From Bacillus salipaludis (GTDB taxonomy: Bacteria; Bacillota; Bacilli; Bacillales_B; DSM-18226), in NCBI RefSeq assembly GCF_004358205.1, contig NZ_SMYO01000001.1, positions 510,613 to 574,612 of the forward strand: a stretch of DNA of 64,000 bases, read 5' to 3'. The number at the start of each line of letters is the position of its first letter. Within the stretch, counting starts at the first letter, position 1. Positions 35,602-44,560 of this stretch are shown one piece after another. The position numbers and the translations under genes are program-made. The notes under the pieces were generated by a model. That model was not told where the DNA came from, did not search any database, and worked only from the letters and a program-made list of their open reading frames with translations.

Positions 35602-36192
35602 GTACAACGCCCTTCCATTGAATGATATTTCCTTTCATTTTAACAAATTGACCACGATAAAAATAGAAATTCAATTTTTTTATCTTTTTTTGTATAGAAG
35701 CCATCAAACTGGTTATCATAATATTCGAAGGGGAAATAACTTACTTCGATGAAGAAATTCATCAAAACTTGAAATGAGGTGTCTGTTAAAGACAATTTCC
35801 TTTCAAACAAGTCAGCTTCTATTCGTTTCAAATAAGGGGATGGTTGTTTTGTACAATGTGCATGTAACCATTTTGAGTTCATAACACCAAGGTTTATTCA
35901 CAAATAAACTAACAAATGAGGTGTTTACCGCAGATCGCTTCCTGTTTTTATAAGTTGGGAAAACATATAAAAACAACATAGGGGATGGTCAGCTTGAACA
36001 ATGATGATTCTTTATAAAAACACTCTAAGGTCAAATGAGGTGTTTATCAAAGAACACTCCTAAATGAACGTTCCAATTGAAGCAATTCCCCTTCGAGAGG
36101 GCGGAATCCTATACGGATTCTGCTCTTTTCTTTTGTATTGCTCCCCCACCATGGTAAAATAAGACAAACATATTGGAAAGGTTGTGCGAAAA
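35602..36192. repeat. ecsA-hit intergenic region with three imperfect repeats
   Basis: About 590 bases. The motif AAATGAGGTGTYT recurs at about 35772, 35913 and 36034, and GGGGATGGT with a following ACAATG at about 35837 and 35980, giving a degenerate unit of about 120-140 bases. A hairpin GCGGAATCC/GGATTCTGC followed by a T-rich run lies at about 36101-36133. An open frame of 80 codons on the minus strand (35640-35882) overlaps the repeat and is probably not a gene. Confidence 0.5.
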
Positions 36193-36612
36193 ATGAGCGA
36201 TTGTATTTTTTGCAAAATTGTTAATGGTGAAATCCCGTCCGCGAAAGTATTTGAGAACGAACATGTACTGGCTTTTTTAGATATTAGCCAAGTCACAAAG
36301 GGACATACTCTCATAATACCGAAAATACATAAAGAAAATTTATTCGAGTTAACACCTGAAATTGCACGAAACCTCTTTGAAGTTGTCCCGGAAATTGCTA
36401 GGGCCTTAAAGCAGGAATTTGAACCTGTTGGGTTAAATACGGTGAATAATAATGGCGAACAAGCAGGACAAACAGTATTCCACTATCATATGCATTTAAT
36501 TCCGCGCTATGGCAAAGGTGATGGTTTTGGTGCGGTATGGAAAAATAACCAGAGTGATTACACACCTGCGATCCTGCAGGAAATGGCGTCTGGAATCAAA
36601 AATCACCTTTGA
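36193..36612 (+). CDS. hit: HIT family nucleotide hydrolase/transferase
   Basis: A 139-residue histidine-triad protein. 'SDCIFCKIVNGEIPSAKVFE' starts the domain with the zinc-site Cys pair, and the active site triad is 'QTVFHYHMHLIPRY' (H-x-H-x-H). HIT proteins hydrolyse or transfer AMP from nucleotide conjugates. ATG 36193 is preferred over the GTG three codons upstream, which lies too close to the AAAGG site. It is divergent from ecsA, as in B. subtilis. Confidence 0.93.
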   Translation: MSDCIFCKIVNGEIPSAKVFENEHVLAFLDISQVTKGHTLIIPKIHKENLFELTPEIARNLFEVVPEIARALKQEFEPVGLNTVNNNGEQAGQTVFHYHMHLIPRYGKGDGFGAVWKNNQSDYTPAILQEMASGIKNHL

Positions 36613-36718
36613 TTTTTTAATTCTCTGAAAATTATTTCTTTATCATTTTAATGATAATGTGGTATAATGATTTCAAGTTTTTCGCTGCAGGCAATGAGTG
36701 CACTGCAGGAGAAACCAA

Positions 36719-36746
36719 TAGCAGAGATTAGAAGAGGAGAGTTGAG
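36719..36746 (+). promoter_or_regulatory. TRAP-binding site covering the trpP ribosome site
   Basis: Six (U/G)AG triplets spaced exactly every 5 bases (36719, 36724, 36729, 36734, 36739, 36744), with two further GAG upstream at 36709 and 36696. The run covers the AGAGGAGAG ribosome site and ends 2 bases before the ATG. This is the known pattern for tryptophan-activated TRAP blocking translation of trpP. Confidence 0.85.
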
Positions 36747-36748
36747 AA

Positions 36749-37279
36749 ATGAATACAAAGAATCTGGTTGCTTTAGCTTTACTAGTAGGGATAGGGGCTG
36801 TTTTACACGCGGTGATTCCGCCAATATTTTTAGGCATGAAGCCGGACATGATGTTATTAATGATGTTTTTAGGAATTATTCTATTTCCTGAGTTTAAGAA
36901 TGTATTTCTTTTAGCCATTGTTACTGGAATTATTTCTGCATTAACGACTGGTTTCCCAGGAGGTCAAATTCCAAATATTATTGACAAACTTGTCACTGCT
37001 TCTGTGTTCTTTGGCTTATTTACAGCTTTAAAGCAATTCCGGAATTCCGTTATTAGTGCTGCTGTTTTAACAGCCCTTGGTACATTAGTATCTGGAACTG
37101 TCTTTTTATCGTCTGCTTTAGTAATTGTTGGATTGCCTGGGCCTTTTGTTGGACTTTTTGCTGCAGTTGTTTTACCTGCAACTGTTGTAAATACTGTTGC
37201 TATGGTGATTTTATTCCCAATTGCTCAATCAGTTGTAAAAAGAACAAAATTGGCATCACCGTCTGTTATTCAAAAATAA
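36749..37279 (+). CDS. trpP: Tryptophan transporter TrpP
   Basis: A 176-residue integral membrane protein with about five hydrophobic segments. The conserved parts are 'NLVALALLVGIGAVLHAVIP', 'GMKPDMMLLMMFLGIILFPE' and 'TTGFPGGQIPNIIDKL'. It imports tryptophan. Its leader carries evenly spaced (G/U)AG repeats overlapping the ribosome site, so the TRAP protein should shut off translation when tryptophan is plentiful. The gene is in the same place as B. subtilis trpP (yhaG), between hit and hpr. A perfect terminator follows. Confidence 0.93.
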   Translation: MNTKNLVALALLVGIGAVLHAVIPPIFLGMKPDMMLLMMFLGIILFPEFKNVFLLAIVTGIISALTTGFPGGQIPNIIDKLVTASVFFGLFTALKQFRNSVISAAVLTALGTLVSGTVFLSSALVIVGLPGPFVGLFAAVVLPATVVNTVAMVILFPIAQSVVKRTKLASPSVIQK

Positions 37280-37297
37280 TTTTTTGATTGCGATTTA

Positions 37298-37324
37298 GAA
37301 AAGAACCCAAAGGGTTCTTTTCTT
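37298..37324 (+). terminator. Terminator of trpP
   Basis: Stem AAAAGAACCC / GGGTTCTTTT with an AAA loop, 19 bases after the stop codon. Confidence 0.9.
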
Positions 37325-37623
37325 TATATAATATTTATGGTTCTCGCTATAATCTGTCAATTGTATTGTGCTTTCTATCTACATAGTAATCAACTTACTG
37401 GAAAAACTTTTTAAGAAATAGAATATTCAAAAGGTTGGAATTAATCCACAAAACACGTAAAATAGGGATAAGAATTATTTCGTACCCTTTTTTTAAAAAA
37501 AATTATCAAAAAATTAGAAACATTGTTGTAATTTCTAAAGATTTTGTAAATTTATATCTTTATTAATTTTTATTTTATTGGCATAATGATAATAGAGAAA
37601 TATAAAAGTAGGTGAAATTGGGG
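37325..37623. other. Promoter region of hpr
   Basis: About 300 AT-rich bases between the trpP terminator and hpr. Only a promoter for hpr is expected; no gene or RNA is seen. Confidence 0.4.
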
Positions 37624-38196
37624 ATGTCAGAGAAACAATATTCTATGAAAGAAGCGATGCTTTTTAGCCAGCGGATTGCTCAATTAAGTAAAGCTTTGTG
37701 GAAGTCAATTGAGAAGGATTGGCAACAGTGGATAAAACCTTTTGATTTAAATATTAATGAACATCATATTCTTTGGATTGCCTATCATCTAAACGGTGCC
37801 TCCATTTCCGATGTGGCAAAATTCGGAGTTATGCATGTCTCCACAGCGTTTAATTTTTCAAAGAAGTTAGAAGAAAGAGGATTACTCAAATTCTCGAAAA
37901 AGGAAAACGACAAACGGAATACCTATATCCAGCTAACGGTCGAAGGGGAAAAGATCTTGCTTCAATTGATGGAGACATATGAACCGAACAGCAATGCCGT
38001 ATATACAGGTGCCCTACCGCTACGCGATTTGTATGGGAAATTTCCCGATATTATTGAAATGATGGCAATTGTTCGAAATATTTACGGGGATGATTTCATG
38101 GAAATTTTCGAACGTTCTTTCCATAATATTGAAAGTGAATTTACGGAGCAAGACGGCAAACTAAGAAAAGCAAAATCAGAACAAGAACTAGTCTAA
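37624..38196 (+). CDS. scoC: Transition-state regulator ScoC/Hpr
   Basis: A 190-residue MarR-type winged-helix regulator that represses protease, sporulation and peptide-transport genes. The family core is nearly unchanged: '[19 protein letters not shown]', '[20 protein letters not shown]', '[19 protein letters not shown]' and '[14 protein letters not shown]'. ATG 37624 is selected because AGGTGA lies 8 bases before it; the GTG four codons upstream has no site. Located before yhaI and prsA as in B. subtilis. The end overlaps yhaI convergently by 4 bases. Confidence 0.94.
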   Translation: MSEKQYSMKEAMLFSQRIAQLSKALWKSIEKDWQQWIKPFDLNINEHHILWIAYHLNGASISDVAKFGVMHVSTAFNFSKKLEERGLLKFSKKENDKRNTYIQLTVEGEKILLQLMETYEPNSNAVYTGALPLRDLYGKFPDIIEMMAIVRNIYGDDFMEIFERSFHNIESEFTEQDGKLRKAKSEQELV

Positions 38197-38537
38197 TCAG
38201 CGTATATGTATTTATTCAATTCCTTCATAAGCGGTAAATAAAGTCCCTGGGAAGAGCAAGCCCGAATTACATCTTTACTATCTAATTTTTCAGGTAATAA
38301 ATATAAAAACTCGGTAAAAAGCGGTTGAAAATAAATAAATCCTTCCGCTTTTTGTTCTTCCATTTTTATGCTCAATTCGTCACAAATTTGCATGAATTCC
38401 CTTACTTCTTGCTCTGAAAGGCCTTTTTCAATGATCATCCTGTAAAAATCCTGTTTAGGATTGTTGATTAATGTTAGAAGAAGTCTTTGATGATATTCAA
38501 GCAACTGAATTTTATTTAGTAATTCGTGATTCTCCAC
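38193..38537 (-). CDS. yhaI: YhaI family protein (DUF1878)
   Basis: A 114-residue soluble helical protein with '[19 protein letters not shown]' and '[20 protein letters not shown]'. Length and place (between hpr and prsA, minus strand) match B. subtilis YhaI. GTG 38537 with GAGGTA six bases before it is taken as start; the longer frame to 38576 lacks signals. Function unknown. Confidence 0.8.
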   Translation of the reverse strand: MENHELLNKIQLLEYHQRLLLTLINNPKQDFYRMIIEKGLSEQEVREFMQICDELSIKMEEQKAEGFIYFQPLFTEFLYLLPEKLDSKDVIRACSSQGLYLPLMKELNKYIYAD

Positions 38538-38757
38538 TGGATTTACCTCATTCCAAATCAATACTTTTAAGTTCATTATTTACCTTTTCTACCAGAAGGT
38601 AAACAATTTTTTATTTTATGGCTTTACAGCATTTTAGCTTAATTATGTTTCAAATATCAAAGGCTTTTTTTCTTTCACTCTTTTAGACTATCTTTTTCTA
38701 ACTTTTTTTGATATTGTAATAAGAGTATACTGATGAACAACAAGGAGGGAATCGTTG

Positions 38758-38937
38758 ATGATCTCCATTTTTATTGTCTTTGCTATCTTTATCCTGTTTT
38801 ATGTAAATAAAATGACTAATTCCCTTTGTATTCAAAAGGAAATTCCAGAAGATCGGCAGCATAAGGTATTCCGGACCATAAATGTCCTCATTACCATTTT
38901 ACTTGTATCGTCATACGTGGAGATTTTGTATACATAG
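38758..38937 (+). CDS. Small membrane protein
   Basis: A 59-residue protein with two hydrophobic segments: 'ISIFIVFAIFILFYVN' at the N-terminus and 'INVLITILLVSSYVEIL' at the end, linked by a charged loop. An AAGGAGGG site precedes ATG 38758; a TTG one codon upstream is an alternative start. Similar short proteins occur at this place in related bacilli; I do not recognise a function. Confidence 0.65.
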   Translation: MISIFIVFAIFILFYVNKMTNSLCIQKEIPEDRQHKVFRTINVLITILLVSSYVEILYT

Positions 38938-38986
38938 TACTCTTTTATCTCCAGCATGACGAGTAAGTAAATTCGTCATAAACAGT

Positions 38987-39014
38987 AAAGCGATGAGACA
39001 TCTCATCGCTTTTA
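38987..39014. terminator. Bidirectional terminator
   Basis: Stem AAAGCGATGAGA / TCTCATCGCTTT with a two-base loop, between the small membrane gene and the convergent yjcZ-type gene. Confidence 0.85.
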
Positions 39015-39024
39015 ATTTTGGCTT

Positions 39025-39120
39025 TTAATAAACCCAAGCCGCTCCAATGATAATTAATAAGATGAAAAGGACAACGATTAACGCAAATCCTCCACCGTAT
39101 CCACCAGCTGCACCTGTCAT
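39025..39120 (-). CDS. YjcZ-family small sporulation protein
   Basis: A 31-residue protein: a Gly-rich start 'MTGAAGGYGGGFALIVVLFI' followed by one hydrophobic segment and 'GAAWVY'. This is the YjcZ/YjcZ-like sporulation family, found in many copies in bacilli. GGAGGGAAAC stands just before the ATG. Probably made in sporulating cells and membrane-associated. Confidence 0.88.
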   Translation of the reverse strand: MTGAAGGYGGGFALIVVLFILLIIIGAAWVY

Positions 39121-39314
39121 ATGTTTCCCTCCTTCATGCCGATTACGATATCCTATTCAGGCTATGCTCATTTCGACTAGGCTCGATGAAAATTTCTGAT
39201 AAAAGCCCAACTTCCATGGCTTAAATTTTTGCTGTTATTCCCTTTTATGTTATAGTATAGGTTGTGGTCAAGTTATGTGTGCCACAAGAATTTACTGTTT
39301 AGGAGAGGTTCATC

Positions 39315-40190
39315 GTGAAAAAATGGTTATTAGCCCTTACGTTAGCCGGCGGGGTTATTGCATTAAGTGCATGTAATCAATCGGGGTCATCTGATACCGT
39401 AGCAAAAAGCAAGGTCGGAGACGTAACAAAAGAAGAGCTTTATCAAGCCATGAAAGACAAGATTGGGAATCAAGCTCTGCAGCAGTTAGTTTATGAAAAA
39501 GTTCTTGCAAAGAAATACAACGTTACAAACAAAGAATTGGACGCCAAAGTTGCACAATTAAAAGAACAGCTTGGGTCTAATTTTGAGGCTGCACTTGCAC
39601 AATATGGATATAAAAGTGAAGCTGACTTAAAGAAAACCATGAAGGTTGGCATGATGCAGGAAAAGGCGGCCATGAAAGATGTCAAAGTCACTGACAAAGA
39701 ATTAAAAGATGCCTACGCTAAATATCAGCCTGAAATTAAGGCACGTCATATCCTTGTGAACGATGAAAAAACCGCAAAAGAGGTTAAGAAAAAATTAGAT
39801 GCCGGCGAAAAATTCGAAGACCTGGCTAAGAAATACTCACAAGACCCAGGTTCCGCTCAAAACGGCGGCGATTTAGGCTGGTTTGGCACCGGAAAAATGG
39901 ATCCTGCCTTTGAAAAAGCAGCATATGCCCTAAAGATTAATGAAATTAGTGACCCGGTTAAATCACAGTTTGGCTATCATATTATCCAAGTTACAGACAA
40001 GAAAAAGAAAAAATCATTTGATCAAATGAAGAAAGAACTTGAATATCAAGTAAAATCCTCAAAATTAACAAATGATGACATTAATAAAGCAATGCAGAAT
40101 GAATTAAAAGCTGCAGATGTAACTGTTAGTGATAAAGACCTTAAAGACGCTCTTAAACCGGAAACAACAACTGCTGCACCACAGCAATAA
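39315..40190 (+). CDS. prsA: Foldase lipoprotein PrsA
   Basis: A 291-residue extracytoplasmic peptidyl-prolyl isomerase that folds secreted proteins. The signal peptide ends in the lipobox 'ALSAC' (Cys 20). The parvulin domain runs from about residue 133 to 225: 'KARHILVNDEKTAKEV', 'FEDLAKKYSQDPGS', 'NGGDLGWFGTGKMDPAFEKA', 'FGYHIIQVTDKK'. The helical chaperone parts flank it. AGGAGAGG before an in-frame GTG/ATG: translation begins at GTG 39315 (MKKWLL). Essential in B. subtilis; its expression is controlled by ScoC, encoded nearby. Confidence 0.95.
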   Translation: MKKWLLALTLAGGVIALSACNQSGSSDTVAKSKVGDVTKEELYQAMKDKIGNQALQQLVYEKVLAKKYNVTNKELDAKVAQLKEQLGSNFEAALAQYGYKSEADLKKTMKVGMMQEKAAMKDVKVTDKELKDAYAKYQPEIKARHILVNDEKTAKEVKKKLDAGEKFEDLAKKYSQDPGSAQNGGDLGWFGTGKMDPAFEKAAYALKINEISDPVKSQFGYHIIQVTDKKKKKSFDQMKKELEYQVKSSKLTNDDINKAMQNELKAADVTVSDKDLKDALKPETTTAAPQQ

Positions 40191-40206
40191 TATTAAATGA
40201 TACAAA

Positions 40207-40240
40207 AGAAGAGTGACCACTTTTGTGAGTCACTCTTTCT
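40207..40240. terminator. Terminator between prsA and yhaL
   Basis: Stem AAGAGTGAC / GTCACTCTT with flanking A and T runs, between convergent genes. Confidence 0.85.
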
Positions 40241-40245
40241 TTTTC

Positions 40246-40434
40246 TTATACTCCTGCCGCTTTTTCTCCTTCACGCCGTTCCTTTTCTTTTTCCAGGCGC
40301 TCTAGATAGATTTCCCCTTCCTTTTCAATACTCTCCATTTCCAGCTGGTGTTCCTCCCTGCCGGTCTTAATAGCCATTAAAGCACTGATTACGATTCCTG
40401 CTACCACTGCAAATACCCAAATAGGAATAGACAT
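40246..40434 (-). CDS. yhaL: Sporulation protein YhaL
   Basis: A 62-residue protein: one N-terminal membrane segment 'IPIWVFAVVAGIVISALMAI', then a charged coiled-coil like tail 'EHQLEMESIEKEGEIYLERL'. This matches YhaL in sequence pattern and in its position between prsA and yhaM. ATG 40434 with GGAGGGAG is preferred to the start six codons upstream. Confidence 0.83.
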   Translation of the reverse strand: MSIPIWVFAVVAGIVISALMAIKTGREEHQLEMESIEKEGEIYLERLEKEKERREGEKAAGV

Positions 40435-40515
40435 ATTTAATACTCCCTCCACGATTGGTTGTCCATGTTTTTAATACAATGTATTCGGATTTCCAGAATT
40501 TATTCTTATCCAAAT

Positions 40516-40545
40516 AAAAAAGATAACCCAATTGGGCTATCTTTT
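40516..40545. terminator. Terminator of yhaM
   Basis: Stem AAAAGATAACCCAATTGGGCTATCTTTT (split at AATT), almost perfect, directly behind the yhaM stop. Confidence 0.85.
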
Positions 40546-41488
40546 ATTTATGAAACACTGGCTTATAAAAAGAGCGGTTATCCAAGGCAAAAATTCGCTC
40601 TGTAAATTCCCCCGGCTTTACTCTTTCAAGCGCACGGTCAAGCATGTTCATTTTTGCGTCCAAATTATCTATATAATGAAGAATCTCTGCTTCTTTAATG
40701 AGCGGAGGTTTCGGGCTGCCCCATTCAGCTTTTCCATGATGACTAAGAACAAGATGCTGAAGGATTAATACTTCCTCCCCGGAAATTCCTAATTCTTCGG
40801 CAGCTTTGCCAATTTCATTCACCATGATGGTAATATGGCCAAGGAGATTTCCTTCAATCGTATACTTCGTTGAGATTGGTCCAGAAAGTTCTAAAACTTT
40901 CCCCATATCGTGTAAAATAACCCCTGCATAAAGAAGGTCCCGATCAAGACTAGGATACAAGGAGGATATAGCCTTGGCCAAATCGAGCATACTGACAACA
41001 TGGTAGGCCAGACCGGAAACAAACTCGTGATGATTTTTTGTTGCCGCCGGATAGACTAAAAAAGCGTCTTGGTGCTTTTTAATTAAATGTCTGGTGATTC
41101 TTTGGATATTAGGATTTTTCATATCAAAAATATATTGAGTCAGTTTGCTAGACATTTCATCTTGACTTAGTGGTGCAGCCTCAAGAAAGTCATCAAGCTT
41201 AACATGATCATTTGGTCCTGATTTGCGAATTTGTCTAATTTTCAACTGACTTTTACCACGATAATTTTGAAGTTCCCCAAGTATTTTTACGATATTTTGA
41301 GGTGCATAGTTTTTCTCATCTTCTTCACCAGCATCCCAAAGTTTAGCCTCAATTTCCCCGCTTTGGTCTTGCAAAATAAGCGTCAAAAAAGGCTTGCCAT
41401 TACTAGCCGTCCCTTTCGTGGCGCTTTTAATCAGTAAAAACAATTCAACCTGGTCACCGACATTATAATATAGAATTCCTTTACCCAT
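40544..41488 (-). CDS. yhaM: 3'-5' exoribonuclease YhaM
   Basis: A 314-residue enzyme that trims RNA, and DNA to some extent, from the 3' end. Residues 14-90 form an OB-fold nucleic acid-binding domain ('[20 protein letters not shown]'). Residues 160-285 form an HD metal domain with '[19 protein letters not shown]', '[17 protein letters not shown]' (HD) and '[17 protein letters not shown]'. All metal ligands are present. It opens the minus-strand series yhaM, yhaN, yhaO on the left. Confidence 0.94.
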   Translation of the reverse strand: MGKGILYYNVGDQVELFLLIKSATKGTASNGKPFLTLILQDQSGEIEAKLWDAGEEDEKNYAPQNIVKILGELQNYRGKSQLKIRQIRKSGPNDHVKLDDFLEAAPLSQDEMSSKLTQYIFDMKNPNIQRITRHLIKKHQDAFLVYPAATKNHHEFVSGLAYHVVSMLDLAKAISSLYPSLDRDLLYAGVILHDMGKVLELSGPISTKYTIEGNLLGHITIMVNEIGKAAEELGISGEEVLILQHLVLSHHGKAEWGSPKPPLIKEAEILHYIDNLDAKMNMLDRALERVKPGEFTERIFALDNRSFYKPVFHK

Positions 41489-41542
41489 TGTATTCCAACG
41501 CCCCTTCCTATGAAACCTAGTATAACATATTGGTCTATCACC

Positions 41543-44542
41543 CTATGAAGGAATTTCTACAATCCCTTTATTTAGCAAGAGAATATTTTCATGTGAGAAA
41601 TTCGAAAGCAAATGGGTATGGCAGGTAAAAAATAAAATTTGATTTTGTTTTAAACTCTTTAATAGTTCGATGATTTTTTGTGTTCTTCTTGCATCAAAAT
41701 TTACAAAGCTATCATCAATGATGATCGGAAAACGATATTTTTCATAAAGTGTGGTGGCCAAGGCAAGCCTTATCGAAACATAGACTTGTTCGGTAGTCGC
41801 TTGGCTAAGTTCATTTGCCTCAAAAATCGTGTAGTCCTGCCTTTCAATTAAAAAGCCAGTCCCCGACTTTTGAAGATGAATTCGATGGTATCTCCCCTCT
41901 GTTAAAAAAAACAAATACTCCTCCGCTTTAGACAGCATTCTTGGCAGGTATGTATTTTTATACTTTTCAACCGTCTTAGCCAGAATATCTTGAGCAAGGC
42001 AATAAACAGACCATTCCTTTGCCAATTCTTCCAGTTCATATTTTTTCTGTTTAAATTGATGAAGAAGCTCAGAATAAATACCACCCTCTTCGAGGACCTG
42101 AATCTCATATTTTATAGAGGCATCTTCCTCTTGCAGTGCTGTCAGTCTTTCTTTTAAACGGATGGCTTCTTTTTGCTGTTCCACTACCATTTCTTCAATA
42201 TTATGAAGGTGTAAAAAGCTCTCACGCTCGGGTTCAGTAATTATTGAAAACTGAAGCTGCTTTTGAATATCCTTTAATCTTTCTTTAAACTTCGCTTGTT
42301 TTTCAGCTTTTACCCCCAGTTCGTAGTATTGCTGTTCATTGCTGGCGTCAGCTTCATCAAAAAGCTTTGTAATTTCTTCTTTTAAGTGCAACTGTTCCCG
42401 TTTCTTTTGTGTTAATTCATTCTCTAAATCCAGGAGTTTTGCTAGTCTCTCTTGACTCATTATCTTTTTCTCATTTTCAACCTTTAATTTCTCTCTGAGT
42501 GCATAGCCTTTTTTATGCAGATCCATATGAACTTCCGATAAATAACGATTTGCAAATAATTCAAGACTATTCTCTATGGATAATTGTTTTGCCTTGATTT
42601 GTGAAACACGCTCTTGCAGATGGCTCTTTTCTCTCCATAGCGTTTTATATTGTTCAATAAGCCCGAAAGCCTCGCGTAAATGCGCCATGGCGATATATTC
42701 AGGAATCTTCAGTTGGCTGGCAAGGGTAAAAAGATTTTCCTTATATTTTGCCGATTCAATTTCCCAGGCTTCAAATTTGGAGATTACCTTATCATATTGG
42801 TCATTCTGCTGCTCAAGTCGCATTTGCAACCCTTGTAACTGTTCCTTCCGCCGATTATCCAGAAGTAATTGCTCCTGAAGTTTCATAAAGTTTGCATATT
42901 CTGCTGAACCTAGCTTTTGGATTACTTGTTTCTCTTTTTCCTTCAAAGAATCTAAAGTTGGATTGGAATCTTGTCCTTTTGGTCGATTGAAGCTTTTTAC
43001 CATTAAAACTCCTGTTAATAAGGCGGCAAAAATACCGAAAAATATTAATCCGGATTGCTTCGTAAAAATTCCGTAGAATACTAGTCCAAGTAAAATGAAT
43101 TCAAACAGAAGAAATTGAAGCTTCTTTTGCTTCTGGAGTCTTTTCCATTCATTTTGTTCACGTTCATTGGCAAGACGATAAAATTCAATTTTGTCTTTAA
43201 TTGAATTTAGTTCATTTTCTAAACTTTTTTTGTCCTCCCCATTTAGTTTTTCCTCAAGCAGGACTCTTTCTTTATGGGGAAGAACCTGGCTTTCCGCTGA
43301 TTCTACCTCTATCTCAAGCTTTTCAAGAGCAGCTTTTTCTTCCTGAAACCGCTCTTCCAATTCCAGTTTCATTTCATTAAGCTTTTTGCCACGGCTCGCT
43401 ACTACTTCCACTTCATTCTTTACGTAGATATTTGTATTAAAGGAAAGAATTTCCTCTCCCTTTACCGGCAAATGAAGGCGGTCAAGTGTTTCAGAAAGTC
43501 TACCTTGATAATCTTGAAGCTTTGAAAGATACTGCTGTTTCTCCAGTTCTAACTGGTCAAATAGAGGGATTTGATCCAATATTGTCATTAACGTGGATTC
43601 GTGTTCAAGGAATAAATCGTCTGGCCGAATAGCTGCCAATTCCTTTTTCAAGCCTTCAATTCTCTCAAGCAGGCTTTTGATTTGAGCATTATACGGGTAA
43701 AGCAACTGATTTAATCTCTCAAACCTCTCGATCCCTTGGGCAGGGAATTGAATTTCTCCTAGATCAGCGAGCTCATTTTTCGTCCATAATTCTTCTTTGA
43801 CAAGTGAATGTATTTTCTTCCACTCATTCAATTTTTCATTGCTTTCTTGCATTTCTGACAGCTGGTGGTGAATTCCTGCCATTTCCTCTTGAATGGATTC
43901 CTGTTTTTTAATGAAAGAATCATATTCATCATTTTTAGCTAAAGCCTTTTTCAACTCTCCATTTAGTGCATGAAGCTCTTGTAATTTTTCATTTAGCAAT
44001 GGCTTTTTCCCGCTTGGCTTAAAGCGTGTTTCCAGTTCTTTTTGCAGGACTGCTTCCGCTTCTGATAGGCGTTCTGTTCCTAATGTACCAGCGGAAAATA
44101 AAAACTTTCCAATCTCTTCGCCTTTCATTTGATGAATGTTCTGTAACCCATTTAGGTTAAATGAAAAAATCGCTTGAAATAAACCTTTGTCAAAATTTCC
44201 TAATAATTCCTTAAGAAGCTCTTCTTCACCTAATCTGCCGTCTTCCAATGATACCTTTACATCTCCAGTGGATTTCCCTTTGACCCGTTCAATGACAGCA
44301 AAACCAAAATCATCATGAAAGATTCTAATTTTTCCGCCATATTTGTTATTATGTTTGGGCTCATAGCGCAGTTCAGAAGATTGCTTAGTGGGAAAACCAA
44401 ATAAAATTCCATGAACAAAGGCCATGATGGTGGATTTACCCGCTTCATTTTCCCCAAAGAATACTTGAAAATCAGCTAAGTCTTTGATTTGCATATTCTC
44501 CAATTGACCATACCCATATATATGAATCTCAATAATTTTCAA
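41543..44542 (-). CDS. yhaN: YhaN, SbcC-like ATPase
   Basis: A 999-residue ABC/SMC-type ATPase. Walker A 'FFGENEAGKSTIMAFVHG' lies near residue 33 and the C-terminal signature and Walker B region near residue 940 ('FPIIIDDSFVNFDARRTQ'). Between them are long coiled coils, interrupted near residue 480-520 by two hydrophobic segments ('LLFEFILLGLVFYGIFT', 'LIFFGIFAALLTGVLM'), which would tether the middle to the membrane. The start is TTG 44542 with AAAGGAGTGAG. It is paired with the nuclease YhaO in an SbcCD-like arrangement and likely acts on DNA ends. Confidence 0.92.
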   Translation of the reverse strand: MKIIEIHIYGYGQLENMQIKDLADFQVFFGENEAGKSTIMAFVHGILFGFPTKQSSELRYEPKHNNKYGGKIRIFHDDFGFAVIERVKGKSTGDVKVSLEDGRLGEEELLKELLGNFDKGLFQAIFSFNLNGLQNIHQMKGEEIGKFLFSAGTLGTERLSEAEAVLQKELETRFKPSGKKPLLNEKLQELHALNGELKKALAKNDEYDSFIKKQESIQEEMAGIHHQLSEMQESNEKLNEWKKIHSLVKEELWTKNELADLGEIQFPAQGIERFERLNQLLYPYNAQIKSLLERIEGLKKELAAIRPDDLFLEHESTLMTILDQIPLFDQLELEKQQYLSKLQDYQGRLSETLDRLHLPVKGEEILSFNTNIYVKNEVEVVASRGKKLNEMKLELEERFQEEKAALEKLEIEVESAESQVLPHKERVLLEEKLNGEDKKSLENELNSIKDKIEFYRLANEREQNEWKRLQKQKKLQFLLFEFILLGLVFYGIFTKQSGLIFFGIFAALLTGVLMVKSFNRPKGQDSNPTLDSLKEKEKQVIQKLGSAEYANFMKLQEQLLLDNRRKEQLQGLQMRLEQQNDQYDKVISKFEAWEIESAKYKENLFTLASQLKIPEYIAMAHLREAFGLIEQYKTLWREKSHLQERVSQIKAKQLSIENSLELFANRYLSEVHMDLHKKGYALREKLKVENEKKIMSQERLAKLLDLENELTQKKREQLHLKEEITKLFDEADASNEQQYYELGVKAEKQAKFKERLKDIQKQLQFSIITEPERESFLHLHNIEEMVVEQQKEAIRLKERLTALQEEDASIKYEIQVLEEGGIYSELLHQFKQKKYELEELAKEWSVYCLAQDILAKTVEKYKNTYLPRMLSKAEEYLFFLTEGRYHRIHLQKSGTGFLIERQDYTIFEANELSQATTEQVYVSIRLALATTLYEKYRFPIIIDDSFVNFDARRTQKIIELLKSLKQNQILFFTCHTHLLSNFSHENILLLNKGIVEIPS

Positions 44543-44560
44543 ATCAACTCACTCCTTTCT

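Noticed and set aside
35640..35882. 80-codon minus-strand frame between ecsA and hit
   Set aside because: It lies in the degenerate repeat and has no ribosome site or conserved pattern.
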